Shown here piece after piece: positions 1 to 9,205 of a DNA stretch of 64,000 nt. Location of the stretch: NCBI GenBank assembly GCA_036498945.1, contig DASYEQ010000050.1:1-64000 (forward strand). The letters are read 5' to 3'. The notes below the pieces were generated by a model. It was not told the DNA's origin. It saw nothing but the letters and a program-made list of their open reading frames with translations, and did no database searches. The first letter of the stretch is position 1. Every line of letters begins with the position of its first letter. Source of the DNA: JAQGMJ01 sp036498945 (lineage in GTDB: Bacteria; Pseudomonadota; Gammaproteobacteria; Burkholderiales; JAEUOS01). The translations under genes were made by a program, and so were the position numbers.

Positions 1-418
1 CATACGGCGCATTGCCGCCGCCGGATGTTAAGCCTGGTTCAACAACAAGCGTGTTACCACGGCGCCGTTGCCGCAAAAACCACGGAATACCACGGTGATT
101 TTTACGGCCGTGATATCGGGACCCTGATAAAACCTGAGGAATAACTGATTAAGTGGGCTAAGCCCCCTTAACAACCCCGAAATCAGAGGGGAGTGCGCCC
201 TCTCACATTCCGAATTCGATACTTGTTCAGCATTTCCCTGAGAAATCTCGCGAATTTTGTCCGCCGGCAACACACTTGTGAAACCGCGGCAAAGCAGGCG
301 GCGTGCGCGCAACGGCATTGCATTCGTCAGTGTCAAGGAACAGGCGACTCATGTGTTCCTAAGATACACGCTTCGCGCAATCCTGCACGGCCGAGCTGCG
401 CGAATGCAGGCGACCCCG
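1..418. other. left-edge region without a supported gene
   Basis: The only open frames here are short and have no recognisable composition, and one simply extends antisense to the SUKH gene. The hexamer CCACGG recurs three times between about 58 and 115, and the stretch is less GC-rich than the genes to its right. I see no tRNA, terminator or convincing promoter. It could be the 3' flank or leader of a gene outside the window. Confidence 0.4.
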
Positions 419-940
419 CTATTTGCACAAGGCGCGGATGTCGTTGACGAAGCCGGGACATTTCGCCTGGGCCGCCGCCAGTATCTCGGTCACGCCGCGC
501 CGGGGCCCTTTCGCATGCTGCGCGGCAAACGCGGCGAATTCATCGTTCGGTGCGGTACCCTCGTCGGCAAACTCGACCGCTTCATACGGCCCGTGACCAC
601 TGGCCAGCAGCCACAAATAATCCGAGAAGTCCTGTGCGATCACGCCGAGTTCGCCCTCGGAACCAAAGAACACGATCGGCTGTTCCAGCAAGCCTTTCGC
701 CGGATCGACATTCCAGATCGCGGCGTAGCCGCCGGTACCGTCCTGCCCGAAGATCAGGTAGGCATCGGCCTTCGCGTCGTTGTTGCCGGTCCACGCATGC
801 AGCCACTTCGCGGTCTCTTCCGCCGACATGAAGCTCTGGTACGGCTCGAAGTCGATGCCTTCGCCGTCGTTGTAGTCGATTTCAATTTCGTGCAATTGCG
901 CAAGTGGCGCGGGAAAAGGGCGGCGTTCCGGTTTTGGCAT
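419..940 (-). CDS. SMI1/KNR4 (SUKH)-like protein
   Basis: This encodes about 173 residues starting MPKPERRPF. The centre, with GQDGTGGYAAIW followed by FFGSEGELGVIAQDF and an acidic tail, reads like the SUKH (SMI1/KNR4) superfamily, in which a glycine-rich strand is followed by a segment reporting whether to act on the partner. Many SUKH proteins are immunity proteins against polymorphic toxins, others have unrelated cytoplasmic roles. No toxin gene is adjacent. The frame stays open far upstream, antisense-like through the Bug gene, so the ATG at 940 was chosen because it follows that gene's stop and gives the normal family length. Function is inferred from family resemblance only. Confidence 0.72.
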   Translation of the reverse strand: MPKPERRPFPAPLAQLHEIEIDYNDGEGIDFEPYQSFMSAEETAKWLHAWTGNNDAKADAYLIFGQDGTGGYAAIWNVDPAKGLLEQPIVFFGSEGELGVIAQDFSDYLWLLASGHGPYEAVEFADEGTAPNDEFAAFAAQHAKGPRRGVTEILAAAQAKCPGFVNDIRALCK

Positions 941-999
941 GTGCGGTAGGCGTGGTCGGGGGAAAGGTCGAAGGATAACGCGGGAAGGCCGGCTGCCCC

Positions 1000-1980
1000 T
1001 CAATCCAGCCGTGCGCCCGAATTCTTCACCACCACCGCCCACTTGCGCACGTCGTCCTGCAGTTGCTTGAGGAAGGCCTCGGGCGTGGTGATGTAAACAT
1101 CCGCCCCCTGCTGCCTGAAGAACGCCTGCACCTCGGCGGTCTTGAGGATCTCGGCAACATCGGCGTTGATCTTGCTGACGATCGCGCGCGGGGTGGCGGC
1201 GGGGGCGAGAATACCCCACCAGGGGTTGACGTCGAAGCCGGGGTAGCCCAGCTCGGCGATCGCCGGCACGTCGGGGGCGGCGGCGTTGCGCTTGGCGCTC
1301 GAGACGGCGAGGGCGCGCATCTTGCCGGCGCGGATGTTCTGGATCACCGAGGGCACGCTGGCGAACGCGGTGTCGATCTGCCCGCCCATCACATCGGTCA
1401 TCGCCGCGGCCACCGCCTTGTAGGGCACGTGGACCATGTTGACGCCGGTTTCGGTCTTCAGCATTTCGCCCAGCAGGTGGTTGATCGAACCGTTGCCCGA
1501 GGAGCCGTAAGTGACGGTGCCGGGGTGGGCGCGTGCGTACGTGATCAGGCCCTTGAAGTCCTGCGCCGGCGCCTTCGGGCCGGAGACGAAAAAGAACGGC
1601 GTCACCGCCAGGGTAGCGGCAGGCGCGAAGTCCTTCACCGAGTCGAACGGAATCTTCGAATACAGGCTCTGGTTCACCGCCTGCGAGCCGGCATAGGTGA
1701 GCAGCAGCGTGTAGCCGTCGGCCGGCGACTTGGCAACCAGGTCGGTGCCGATCACTCCGGCGGCGCCGGCGTGGTTTTCCACCACTACCGGCTGGCCCCA
1801 GCGGGCGGCAAGCTTTTGCCCGATCATGCGCGCGAAAATGTCGGTGGCGCCACCCGCGCCCTGGGGCACGATCAGGCGCACCGGCTTGGCGGGCCAGGTC
1901 TGTGCCGGCGCCGCCGCGGCGAATAGCGCGGCGCACAGGAAGGTGAAACAGCGAAGCGCGAGCGCACGTGAGGTATGCAT
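1000..1980 (-). CDS. Bug family (TctC-like) tripartite tricarboxylate transporter substrate-binding protein
   Basis: This is a 326-residue periplasmic solute-binding protein. An N-terminal signal peptide of about 26 residues ends at APAQ, followed by the family opening KPVRLIVPQGAGGATDIFAR and later the conserved GSSGNGSINHLLGEM and HVPYKAVAAAMTD segments that line the ligand cleft. Bug proteins bind carboxylates or related small acids and feed TctAB permeases; no tctA or tctB lies in the window, which is common for these expanded orphan families in Burkholderiales. It is divergent from the RraA-like gene at 2092, so the two may share control and substrate, but this is inference. The ligand cannot be read from the sequence. 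Confidence 0.93.
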   Translation of the reverse strand: MHTSRALALRCFTFLCAALFAAAAPAQTWPAKPVRLIVPQGAGGATDIFARMIGQKLAARWGQPVVVENHAGAAGVIGTDLVAKSPADGYTLLLTYAGSQAVNQSLYSKIPFDSVKDFAPAATLAVTPFFFVSGPKAPAQDFKGLITYARAHPGTVTYGSSGNGSINHLLGEMLKTETGVNMVHVPYKAVAAAMTDVMGGQIDTAFASVPSVIQNIRAGKMRALAVSSAKRNAAAPDVPAIAELGYPGFDVNPWWGILAPAATPRAIVSKINADVAEILKTAEVQAFFRQQGADVYITTPEAFLKQLQDDVRKWAVVVKNSGARLD

Positions 1981-2091
1981 GGAATGTCTCCCCTTGAAAA
2001 CGCCTTATATTATGAAGCCGAACGCCGAAGCCGAGGCAGGTGCGAAAATGCCGCTTTTCGCATCTCCCGCATTATTCGCGGCAGCCACTCC

Positions 2092-2808
2092 ATGACAGCG
2101 CATCCCGTTTACCTCGACCTGCCGCGCTTCGACGCGGCCCTGCTGGCACGCGCGCTGAAGGCGCCGGTCTCCGATCTGCACGAAGTAGTGGGCCCCGAAC
2201 TGCGCGGCGCCGCCACCATGAGCGAGCGCATGCGCCCCCTCGCCTTGGGCATCCGCATGGCGGGCAACGCGCTCACCGTGCAGCCCGGCGCGGGCGACAA
2301 CCTGATGATGCATCGCGCGCTGAAAATGGCGCAGCGCGGCGACGTGCTGGTGATCGCCGCCGGCGGCGTGCTGGCGGCGCAATGGGGCACCCTCGCCGCG
2401 CTTTACGCCGAGCGCATCGGCTTGGCCGGCGTGGTGGTCGACGGCTCGATCCGCGACGTCGACGAGTTGGCGCACATGCGCTACCCGGTGTGGGCCACGG
2501 CGATCTCGCCGATGCATCCGGACAAGCAGGCGGCGGGCTCGATCAACGTGCCGGTGAGGTGCGACGGCGTCACCGTGAACCCGGGCGACCTGGTGGTGGG
2601 CGATGGCGACGGCGTCATCGTGGTGCCGCGCGCGCGGGCGGAGCAGGCGGTGGCGGCGGTCGAGCATCGCGTCGCCGAGGAAGCACTGGCGGCCAGGCGC
2701 ATCGCCGCCGGCGAGACGCTGTGGGAGGTGCATGATCTTGGCGCGGCCTATGCCCGCCTCGGGCTGGCGGAACAGGCCGGGAGATGGTCGCAGGACGCAA
2801 AAGACTGA
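2092..2808 (+). CDS. RraA family protein (HMG/CHA aldolase-like)
   Basis: This is a 238-residue protein of the RraA/4-hydroxy-4-methyl-2-oxoglutarate aldolase fold. The signature GSIRDVDEL around residues 118-126 supplies the Arg-Asp pair (R121, D122) used for substrate and metal binding in the aldolase members, preceded by the GDNLMMHRAL loop. Aldolases of this group split 4-hydroxy-4-methyl-2-oxoglutarate or 4-carboxy-4-hydroxy-2-oxoadipate to pyruvate in aromatic acid breakdown; other members only inhibit RNase E or act on other hydroxy acids. The open frame extends 39 codons upstream, but the ATG at 2092 begins the family-like sequence. It is divergent from a Bug gene, suggesting a small-acid catabolic locus. 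Confidence 0.85.
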   Translation: MTAHPVYLDLPRFDAALLARALKAPVSDLHEVVGPELRGAATMSERMRPLALGIRMAGNALTVQPGAGDNLMMHRALKMAQRGDVLVIAAGGVLAAQWGTLAALYAERIGLAGVVVDGSIRDVDELAHMRYPVWATAISPMHPDKQAAGSINVPVRCDGVTVNPGDLVVGDGDGVIVVPRARAEQAVAAVEHRVAEEALAARRIAAGETLWEVHDLGAAYARLGLAEQAGRWSQDAKD

Positions 2809-2813
2809 CCTCC

Positions 2814-3188
2814 ATGGCGCGGATCAAGAGAACCACCGCATTGCTGGCCGCATTCGCGTTCTGGAGCCTGCTGGCCGGCGCGGTGGACGCGCATTTCGAA
2901 GTCACGCGCCGGGGTGAACCGGCGCTGTGGGTGTTCGGCTCGGTGCTGGCGTCCATCGCCCTGATCTTCGCCTGGTACTACGCCGACAGCACGGTACGCG
3001 GCTACCGCAAGCCGCGCTGGCTGAACGTGCTGATGGTCTGCTTCGCGGTGATCGCGGTGCCGCTGTACCTGCTCAAGAGCCGGCCGCGCGGCGCGCGCGG
3101 GCGCGCCCTGCTTGGTTGCCTGGGCTATGCCCTGCTGGTTTTCGCCGTTTCCTGGATCGGCGACTACGCCGGCCATGCGATGGGCTGA
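2814..3188 (+). CDS. small four-helix membrane protein of unknown function
   Basis: This encodes 124 residues if started at the ATG at 2814, five bases after the RraA stop; an upstream start at 2784 would overlap that gene. Four hydrophobic segments are visible at about residues 8-27, 39-60, 71-92 and 99-121, joined by short basic loops (a DSTVRGYRKPR loop and KSRPRGARGR), so an inner-membrane protein is likely. I do not recognise a named family. The close spacing suggests co-transcription with the RraA-like gene; no functional link can be shown. Confidence 0.75.
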   Translation: MARIKRTTALLAAFAFWSLLAGAVDAHFEVTRRGEPALWVFGSVLASIALIFAWYYADSTVRGYRKPRWLNVLMVCFAVIAVPLYLLKSRPRGARGRALLGCLGYALLVFAVSWIGDYAGHAMG

Positions 3189-3301
3189 GCGAGGCAAGCC
3201 CGCCATGCGCCTGTCATGGAGCCGGCCCGGCAGCGCTTTTGTGGATCGTGCAAAATGAGCGGTTCCGGTTCTACCGCCCGCCGTCCCTCCGTTTCGCGCA
3301 C

Positions 3302-4297
<996 letters not shown>

Positions 4298-4605
4298 CGG
4301 CGGCATCGCCCTGCCGATTTCCGCGGGAATCCTCTCCCCCGGGGGGCGCCATGCCGATGGCGCGAATCATGCGGGGTGGTGCAGGCGGCCGCTGATCCGC
4401 CCCCAACAGGCCTGGCGGCCCGCACTTGCGCGACTTTCTTCTCGTTTTCACACAGTTTTCCCAAATTTCATTTGAATGACATTGGAATCTGGTGTTCTAT
4501 TGCATATGCGCGATGATTGCGCCGTTGCATGCCGGCTTGCGACATGCTTCCCTGGCCGCGCGCTGCCTTCAGCGCGGCCAACCTCGTAAACAGGAGAAGA
4601 CCCAA
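4298..4605. other. intergenic region before the RcnB-like gene
   Basis: This 308-base gap has a GC-rich first half that includes a run of C then G near 4336-4347, and an AT-richer second half (about 4440-4510) that most likely holds the promoter of the RcnB-like gene. I cannot assign confident -35 and -10 boxes. No open frame here looks protein-like, and no clear T-tract terminator follows the GGDEF gene. Confidence 0.45.
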
Positions 4606-4974
4606 ATGAAGATGAAGCAATCCCTCTGCGCGCTGGTTGCGCTCTCACTGGCCGGCGGCACCGCCTTCGCCCAGCCGCGCGATGACCATCGCGCCCCCGA
4701 GCATCGTCCGCCCGAGCACCATGCGCCAGCGCGCCATGCGCCGCCGCCGCGCGACCATCATGGCGAGCGTGGCGCCGGCCCGCAGCACAGCTTCTACAAG
4801 GGCGAGCGCCTGCCGACGGAATACCGCAACCGCCAGTACGTGGTCGACGACTGGCGTGGCCATCACCTCTCCTCGCCGCCCCGCGGTTACCACTGGGTGC
4901 AGACCGGCGGCGACTACGTGCTGGCGGCTGTCGCGACCGGCATCATTGCGCAGCTGGTATTCGGCGGCAACTAA
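4606..4974 (+). CDS. RcnB family periplasmic protein
   Basis: This is a 122-residue secreted protein. A signal peptide (MKMKQSLCALVALSLAGG to AFA) is followed by a His/Pro/Arg-rich linker with repeated PEHRPPEHH-like units and then the RcnB domain: FYKGERLPTEYRN, YVVDDW, and PRGYHWVQTGGDYVLAAVATGII. RcnB in E. coli is a periplasmic factor for nickel and cobalt homeostasis next to the RcnA pump; no rcnA or rcnR is present here. The His-rich stretch could bind metal. The start is supported by the AGGAGA ribosome binding site at about 4591-4597. The role in metal handling is inference. Confidence 0.85.
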   Translation: MKMKQSLCALVALSLAGGTAFAQPRDDHRAPEHRPPEHHAPARHAPPPRDHHGERGAGPQHSFYKGERLPTEYRNRQYVVDDWRGHHLSSPPRGYHWVQTGGDYVLAAVATGIIAQLVFGGN

Positions 4975-5044
4975 GGCGCCTTCAGCACCGGGACCGGCCG
5001 CTTCGTTTCGTGCAGAGACGTCAGCGGCGGCCCGTTCCCGGGCG

Positions 5045-5914
5045 CTATTTCTCCCGCAACCACGCCCATCGCTGCATTTCCTGCGCGATATGGGCGGAAA
5101 ATTCTTCAGGGCTGCTTCCCACGGCGTCGATGCCGTTGGCGCGAAGGAAGGCCTGGCTGCCGGCATCATTCAAGGCGGCCACGATGGCGCGATGCAAGCG
5201 CGTGACCGCGGGCTTCGGCGTGCCGGGCGGCGCCACGAAGCCCAGCCAGTTGTTCAGCGCATAGCCCTCTAACCCCGCCTCGGCGATCGCCGGCACATCG
5301 GGCAGGGCGGAACACCGCTGCGCGGTGGTCACCGCCAGGGCACGCAGTTGGCCCTCTTTTACCGGCGGCAGCATGGAAGCGGCATTGTTGAAGCTCAGGT
5401 CGAGCCGCCCGCCTTGCAGGTCTTCATATAGCTCGCGCGTGTCCGGGTAGGCCCGGTGCACCATCTTCACCCCCGCCAGCTTCTGGAACAGCAGGCCGGC
5501 GAGGTAAGGCGCGCTGCCGATGCCGGAACTGCCGTAGCTCAATTCCTTTTTTGCCGCCAGGGCGATGAGTTCCGGGACGCTGCGTGCTTCCAGCGACAGG
5601 CGTGCTCCCAATATCAGCGGTGAACGGATGGCCAGGCTGATGGGCGTGAAATCCCGGACAGGGTCGTAGCCCAGGCCCGTCCTGAGATTCGGGTTGATCG
5701 CATGGGTGCCGAAGGTCGCCACCAGGATGGTGTTGCCGTCCGGCGGGCCGGCCATCGCCACGCGCGCGGCGGGGGCGCCGAGTTCACCCGGCATCAGGTC
5801 AATCTGCACCGGCTGGCCGAGGGCCGCGGCCAGCGCGGGCTCGAGGCAACGCAGCAGGTCGTCGGAAGCGCTGCGGGGCGAGAAGCCGATGATGACGCGC
5901 AACGGAGCCGTCAA
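5045..5914 (-). CDS. Bug family solute-binding protein lacking a signal peptide
   Basis: This is a 289-residue TctC-like protein that begins exactly where the mature part of its relatives begins (APLRVIIGFSPRSASDDLLR) and keeps the full fold, with ISLAIRSPLILG, YGSSGIGSAPYLAG and FVAPPGTPKPAVTRLH segments. A TAA stop lies immediately upstream in frame, so no leader can be added, and the start must be TTG at 5914 or later. That TTG overlaps the TGA of the M20 peptidase gene (TTGA), implying translational coupling. A cytoplasmic product, or recent loss of the leader, are the two readings. The linker GFSPRSASDD also departs from the usual GGGTD loop. Confidence 0.86.
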   Translation of the reverse strand: MTAPLRVIIGFSPRSASDDLLRCLEPALAAALGQPVQIDLMPGELGAPAARVAMAGPPDGNTILVATFGTHAINPNLRTGLGYDPVRDFTPISLAIRSPLILGARLSLEARSVPELIALAAKKELSYGSSGIGSAPYLAGLLFQKLAGVKMVHRAYPDTRELYEDLQGGRLDLSFNNAASMLPPVKEGQLRALAVTTAQRCSALPDVPAIAEAGLEGYALNNWLGFVAPPGTPKPAVTRLHRAIVAALNDAGSQAFLRANGIDAVGSSPEEFSAHIAQEMQRWAWLREK

Positions 5915-7326
5915 TTACCGCCTCCATACACCTTCACCACGCGATACAAAAATTCCAGCCCGCCATAGAGCGAATCCACCGGGATGCGCTCGTTCAAGCC
6001 ATGCACGCCGGAGCCATCGGGATCACGGAACAGGCCCGAGATGCCGTAGGTGGGAATGCCGGCGTTGTTGAGAAAGCGGCCGTCGGTGGCGGCGACCAGC
6101 ATCACCGGCACCACCGGCACGCCCGGCCACATGCGGCCTGCGACCTGCTCGACCGGGTCGAGGATGGCGGCGGTGACGGGGGGCGCGGGCGAGAGCGTGG
6201 GGGTGCCGACGGGAGTGACCTTGATCGCATCGTCGGCGAGCACGCGCTCCAGGGTTTTTTGCACGCCGTCCACCGGATCGTCGGGGAGGATGCGGCAGTT
6301 GACGGTGGCGCGCGCGCGTTGCGGCAGGGCGTTGGTGGCGTGGCCGCCGTCGATCATGGTGGCGACACAGGTGGTGCGCAAGGTGGCGTTGATGGCGGGA
6401 TCGCGCGAAAGGCGGGCCAGGGCCTGGGCATCGGGCGGGTCGCGCAGGATGGCCTTCATGTCGGCGGCGGTCTGGCCGGTTTCGAGTTGCGTCATGCGCT
6501 CGAAATAGGCGCGCGTGGCGGGGAGCAGGTGCGGCGGGAAATCGAAGGTGGCCAGGCGCGTCAGCCCGCCGGCCAGATGGTAGATGGCGTTGTCGCGCAC
6601 CGGGGTGGCGCTGTGGCCGCCGCGGTTGGTGGTTTCCAGCGTGTAGGTCTGGAACACCTTTTCGCCGGCTTGCAGGTTCAGGCGCACCGGTTTGCCATTG
6701 CGGTCGCGCAGGCCGGTGCCGCCTTCGTTCAGGGCGAATTCGGCGTCGATCAGGTTGCGATGGTGCTTGAGCAGGAATTCGACGCCGTTGGACGGCGAAG
6801 GGATGATTTCCTCGTCGCAGGTGAGCGCGAGAATGAGGTCGCGCGCGGGGCGGTAGCCTTCGGCTTTGTAGCGCATCAGGTTGTGGACGAAGATGCTCGC
6901 CATCGCCTTGTCGTCGAAGGCGCCGCGGGCGTAGAAGTAGCCGCCCTCTTCGACCAGCTTGAAGGGGTCGCGCTGCCAGTCTTCGCGTTTGGCCTCGACC
7001 ACGTCGATGTGGGCCAGCAGCAGCAGGGGCTTTTGTGCGCCGGTGCCGCGGTAGCGCGCCACCAGGTTGCCTTTTTTCGGCGCGCCGTCGGGGATCAGCA
7101 CCTGCACGTCGGCGGCGGGCAAGCCAGCGGCCTTGAGATGCGCGGCCATCGCCTGGGCGGCGGCGGTGCAGCTGCCGGCGGAATCGGTGGTGTTGATTTC
7201 CACCAGTTGCTGGTAGAGGGCGCGAAAGCGCGCCTGCCCGGGCGTAGTTTGCGCGTGGGCGCAGAGGGCGAAGGACAGCAGGGCCAGGCCGAGGACACGG
7301 CGGGTGCGGCGCGGGAGGGTGGGCAT
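5911..7326 (-). CDS. M20 family metallopeptidase, exported
   Basis: This is a 471-residue M20/M25/M40 zinc peptidase with a signal peptide (PRRTRRVLGLALLSFALC to AHA). Metal-binding motifs are visible: AHIDVV (H106, D108), GAFDDKA (D138/D139) and TCDEEI (E172/E173), with a dimerisation insert containing NRGGHSATP and a late GIPTYGISGLF segment before the last His ligand. It should hydrolyse small peptides or acylated amino acids in the periplasm. ATG at 7326 gives a good leader; an in-frame ATG at 7356 is possible. Its stop overlaps the start of the leaderless Bug gene, so both are one transcription unit and may handle the same substrate, which is inference. Confidence 0.9.
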   Translation of the reverse strand: MPTLPRRTRRVLGLALLSFALCAHAQTTPGQARFRALYQQLVEINTTDSAGSCTAAAQAMAAHLKAAGLPAADVQVLIPDGAPKKGNLVARYRGTGAQKPLLLLAHIDVVEAKREDWQRDPFKLVEEGGYFYARGAFDDKAMASIFVHNLMRYKAEGYRPARDLILALTCDEEIIPSPSNGVEFLLKHHRNLIDAEFALNEGGTGLRDRNGKPVRLNLQAGEKVFQTYTLETTNRGGHSATPVRDNAIYHLAGGLTRLATFDFPPHLLPATRAYFERMTQLETGQTAADMKAILRDPPDAQALARLSRDPAINATLRTTCVATMIDGGHATNALPQRARATVNCRILPDDPVDGVQKTLERVLADDAIKVTPVGTPTLSPAPPVTAAILDPVEQVAGRMWPGVPVVPVMLVAATDGRFLNNAGIPTYGISGLFRDPDGSGVHGLNERIPVDSLYGGLEFLYRVVKVYGGGN

Positions 7327-7455
7327 CGGCTCGCTTGCGGGTGGGGATGGGCGCATATTAGCGCCGCCGGCCGGCGGGCGCGCGGTGGCGGTGGTATGCT
7401 GCCCAAACCGGCCACGCATACGGCCGGGCGCGCGTGGCGCGCAGGAGCAGGCATC

Positions 7456-7947
7456 ATGTCTTTCGAACGGTTTTTCAGAACATTGGGCGCGATCCTCGCC
7501 TTCGCGCTGGCGCTGGCCCTGTTTTGCGAGGCGGCGGATGCGGCGCCGCGCGGCGGTGGCGCGCGTTCCAGCGGCAGCCGCGGCGCCTGGCATCACGGCG
7601 GCGGCACCTGGCATGGCAGCCCGCGCCACTACTACTATCGGCCGTTCATTCCGCTGCCGCCCCCGCCACTGTTCTGGGGCTCGTCTTCCTACTATCCCGG
7701 CTATTACGGGCTGTATGACTCTTCCGGCGCCTACCTGCCGCCGCAGGACCAGGGCCCGACCACTTACATCGAGGCGCCGCCAGGCAGCGTGCAGCAGCCC
7801 AACAACTACATCACCTCGCCTGAAGCGGCCACGCCGCAGTTGCCGCTGGAACAGCGCGTGCAGCGCCTGAAGGACATGTGCGACAAGGGCCTGTTCACCC
7901 CCGAGGAGTGCGCGGGGCGGCGCCAGGAGCTGTTGAACCAGATGTAG
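7456..7947 (+). CDS. exported protein with C-terminal SHOCT-like domain
   Basis: This is a 163-residue protein. It starts with a signal peptide (FFRTLGAILAFALALALF to ADA), then a Gly/Ser/His/Tyr/Pro-rich low-complexity middle (WHHGGGTWHGSP, PLPPPPLFWGSSSYYPGYYG), and ends with LPLEQRVQRLKDMCDKG and LFTPEECAGRRQELLNQM, which matches the short helical-hairpin SHOCT pattern of a leucine-rich helix, a turn GLFTPEE and a second helix. SHOCT domains mediate oligomerisation. It is divergent from the M20 gene. The exact cellular role is unknown. Confidence 0.82.
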   Translation: MSFERFFRTLGAILAFALALALFCEAADAAPRGGGARSSGSRGAWHHGGGTWHGSPRHYYYRPFIPLPPPPLFWGSSSYYPGYYGLYDSSGAYLPPQDQGPTTYIEAPPGSVQQPNNYITSPEAATPQLPLEQRVQRLKDMCDKGLFTPEECAGRRQELLNQM

Positions 7948-7967
7948 CGCGGCGGCGTGTCGGTGGC

Positions 7968-8003
7968 AAAAAAAAGGGCCCGGTGCAACCGGGCCCTTTT
8001 TTT
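7968..8003. terminator. bidirectional intrinsic terminator
   Basis: A perfect 9-bp stem (GGGCCCGGT at 7976-7984 with ACCGGGCCC at 7988-7996) is flanked by eight A on the left and seven T on the right. It therefore ends transcription of the SHOCT-like gene on the plus strand and of the Bug gene on the minus strand, which converge here. Confidence 0.93.
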
Positions 8004-8018
8004 CTCATGAAGCAGCTG

Positions 8019-8993
8019 CTATTCGATCACCACGTGCGCGTCGCGCGCTACCGACTTCCACTTCTCCAGGTCGGTGCGCACGAAGGCACTGAAGTCTTCC
8101 ATGCTCATGGACAGCATTTCCACGCCCATGTCTTCGAATTTCTTGCGCAACGCCGGATCGGCCTCGGCCTTTTTCAGCGCGGCCGCCAGCTTGTCGGTGA
8201 CTGGTTTGGGCAGATTGGCGGGGGCGAACAGGCCGGTGAAGGTGGTGGCGTCGAAGCCGGCGAGGCCGGATTCAGCCAGCGTGGGCACCTTGGGCAATTG
8301 CGGCGAGCGCGTCTTGCTGGTCATGGCGAGCGCCTTGATGCGGCCGTCGCGGATGTAGGGGATGGAGGCGGTCAGCTGGTCCATCATGCCGTCGACTTGC
8401 CCGCCCATCTCGTCGGCCAGCGCCGGGCCGCTGCCCTTGTAGGGCACGTGCACCAGGTTGTAGCCGGCGGCGCGCTTGAGCATTTCGATCGCCAGGTGGT
8501 TCGACGAGCCATTGCCGGCGGAGGCCACGGTGACGCGGCCGCCGCGCGCGCGGGCGGCGAATTCGGCGTAGGTGTTGACGCCCATTTTCGGCGAGACGGT
8601 GAGCACCATCGGCACGACGTGGATCGGGCCCAGCGCGGTGAAGTCGCGGGCGGTGTCGTACTGGATGTTTTTCATTACCGCCGGGGAGGCGGTGACCGAG
8701 CCGGAGGAGCCCAGGAGCAGGGTGTAGCCGTCCGGCGCCGCCTTGGCGACGTAGAGCGAGCCGATGGTGCCGCCGGCGCCGGCGCGGTTGTCGACGATCA
8801 CGCTTTCGTTTAGGACCTGACCCAGGGCGGGTGCCAGCACGCGCGCGGTGATGTCGATATTGCCGCCGGGAGCCCAGGGCACGATGATGTGAATGGGGTG
8901 GCCGGGAAAATCCTGTGCCTGGGCGCTGCCCAGTGACAGCAGGGCAACGGCGCCCAGGGAACGCGCGAGGTCACGTAGCAAGGAGTGTTTCAT
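8019..8993 (-). CDS. Bug family (TctC-like) solute-binding protein
   Basis: This is a 324-residue periplasmic binding protein. A signal peptide ends at AQAQ (about residue 26) and the mature part opens with HPIHIIVPWAPGGNIDITAR. ASAGNGSSNHLAIEML and HVPYKGSGPALADEMGG are the usual Bug ligand-cleft segments, and the C-terminus closes with the LEKWKSVARDAHV helix typical of the family. No permease gene accompanies it. It stands alone, convergent with the SHOCT-like gene across a shared terminator. The substrate is not predictable from sequence. Confidence 0.93.
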   Translation of the reverse strand: MKHSLLRDLARSLGAVALLSLGSAQAQDFPGHPIHIIVPWAPGGNIDITARVLAPALGQVLNESVIVDNRAGAGGTIGSLYVAKAAPDGYTLLLGSSGSVTASPAVMKNIQYDTARDFTALGPIHVVPMVLTVSPKMGVNTYAEFAARARGGRVTVASAGNGSSNHLAIEMLKRAAGYNLVHVPYKGSGPALADEMGGQVDGMMDQLTASIPYIRDGRIKALAMTSKTRSPQLPKVPTLAESGLAGFDATTFTGLFAPANLPKPVTDKLAAALKKAEADPALRKKFEDMGVEMLSMSMEDFSAFVRTDLEKWKSVARDAHVVIE

Positions 8994-9205
8994 CCGTCTC
9001 TCTCTGTTTGTTGGTACCCGTTATATGGCATCGGGCGCATGGCCCTTGCCTGTACGCGCAGATTACACGGCCGCACCCCGCGCGGCCGGTGATGCCGGCG
9101 ATTAGCGGGCGCCATTTTTGTCATCTTGGCGTCATAAAACTGAAGCAGTCTGGTATCGCCAAATAAAAGAAAAGTCCTGAAAACATAATAAGAAAGGAGT
9201 CAAAA

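Noticed and set aside
28..336. 102-residue minus-strand frame at the left edge
   Set aside because: No family resemblance, no ribosome binding site, irregular composition. It is best read as a chance frame.
1975..2091. N-terminal extension of the RraA gene from ATG 1975
   Set aside because: The added 39 residues are not RraA-like, and the extension would overlap the divergent Bug gene start and its promoter region.
5700..6071. Plus-strand frames opposite the Bug/M20 junction as separate genes
   Set aside because: They mirror the two minus-strand genes and show no start signals or protein-like composition.
6001..7947. 648-residue plus-strand frame running antisense through the M20 peptidase gene
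   Set aside because: Only its last quarter, from 7456, encodes a real gene. The rest is the complement of a clear peptidase and has the Gly/Val/His/Ala-rich look of GC-rich antisense translation.
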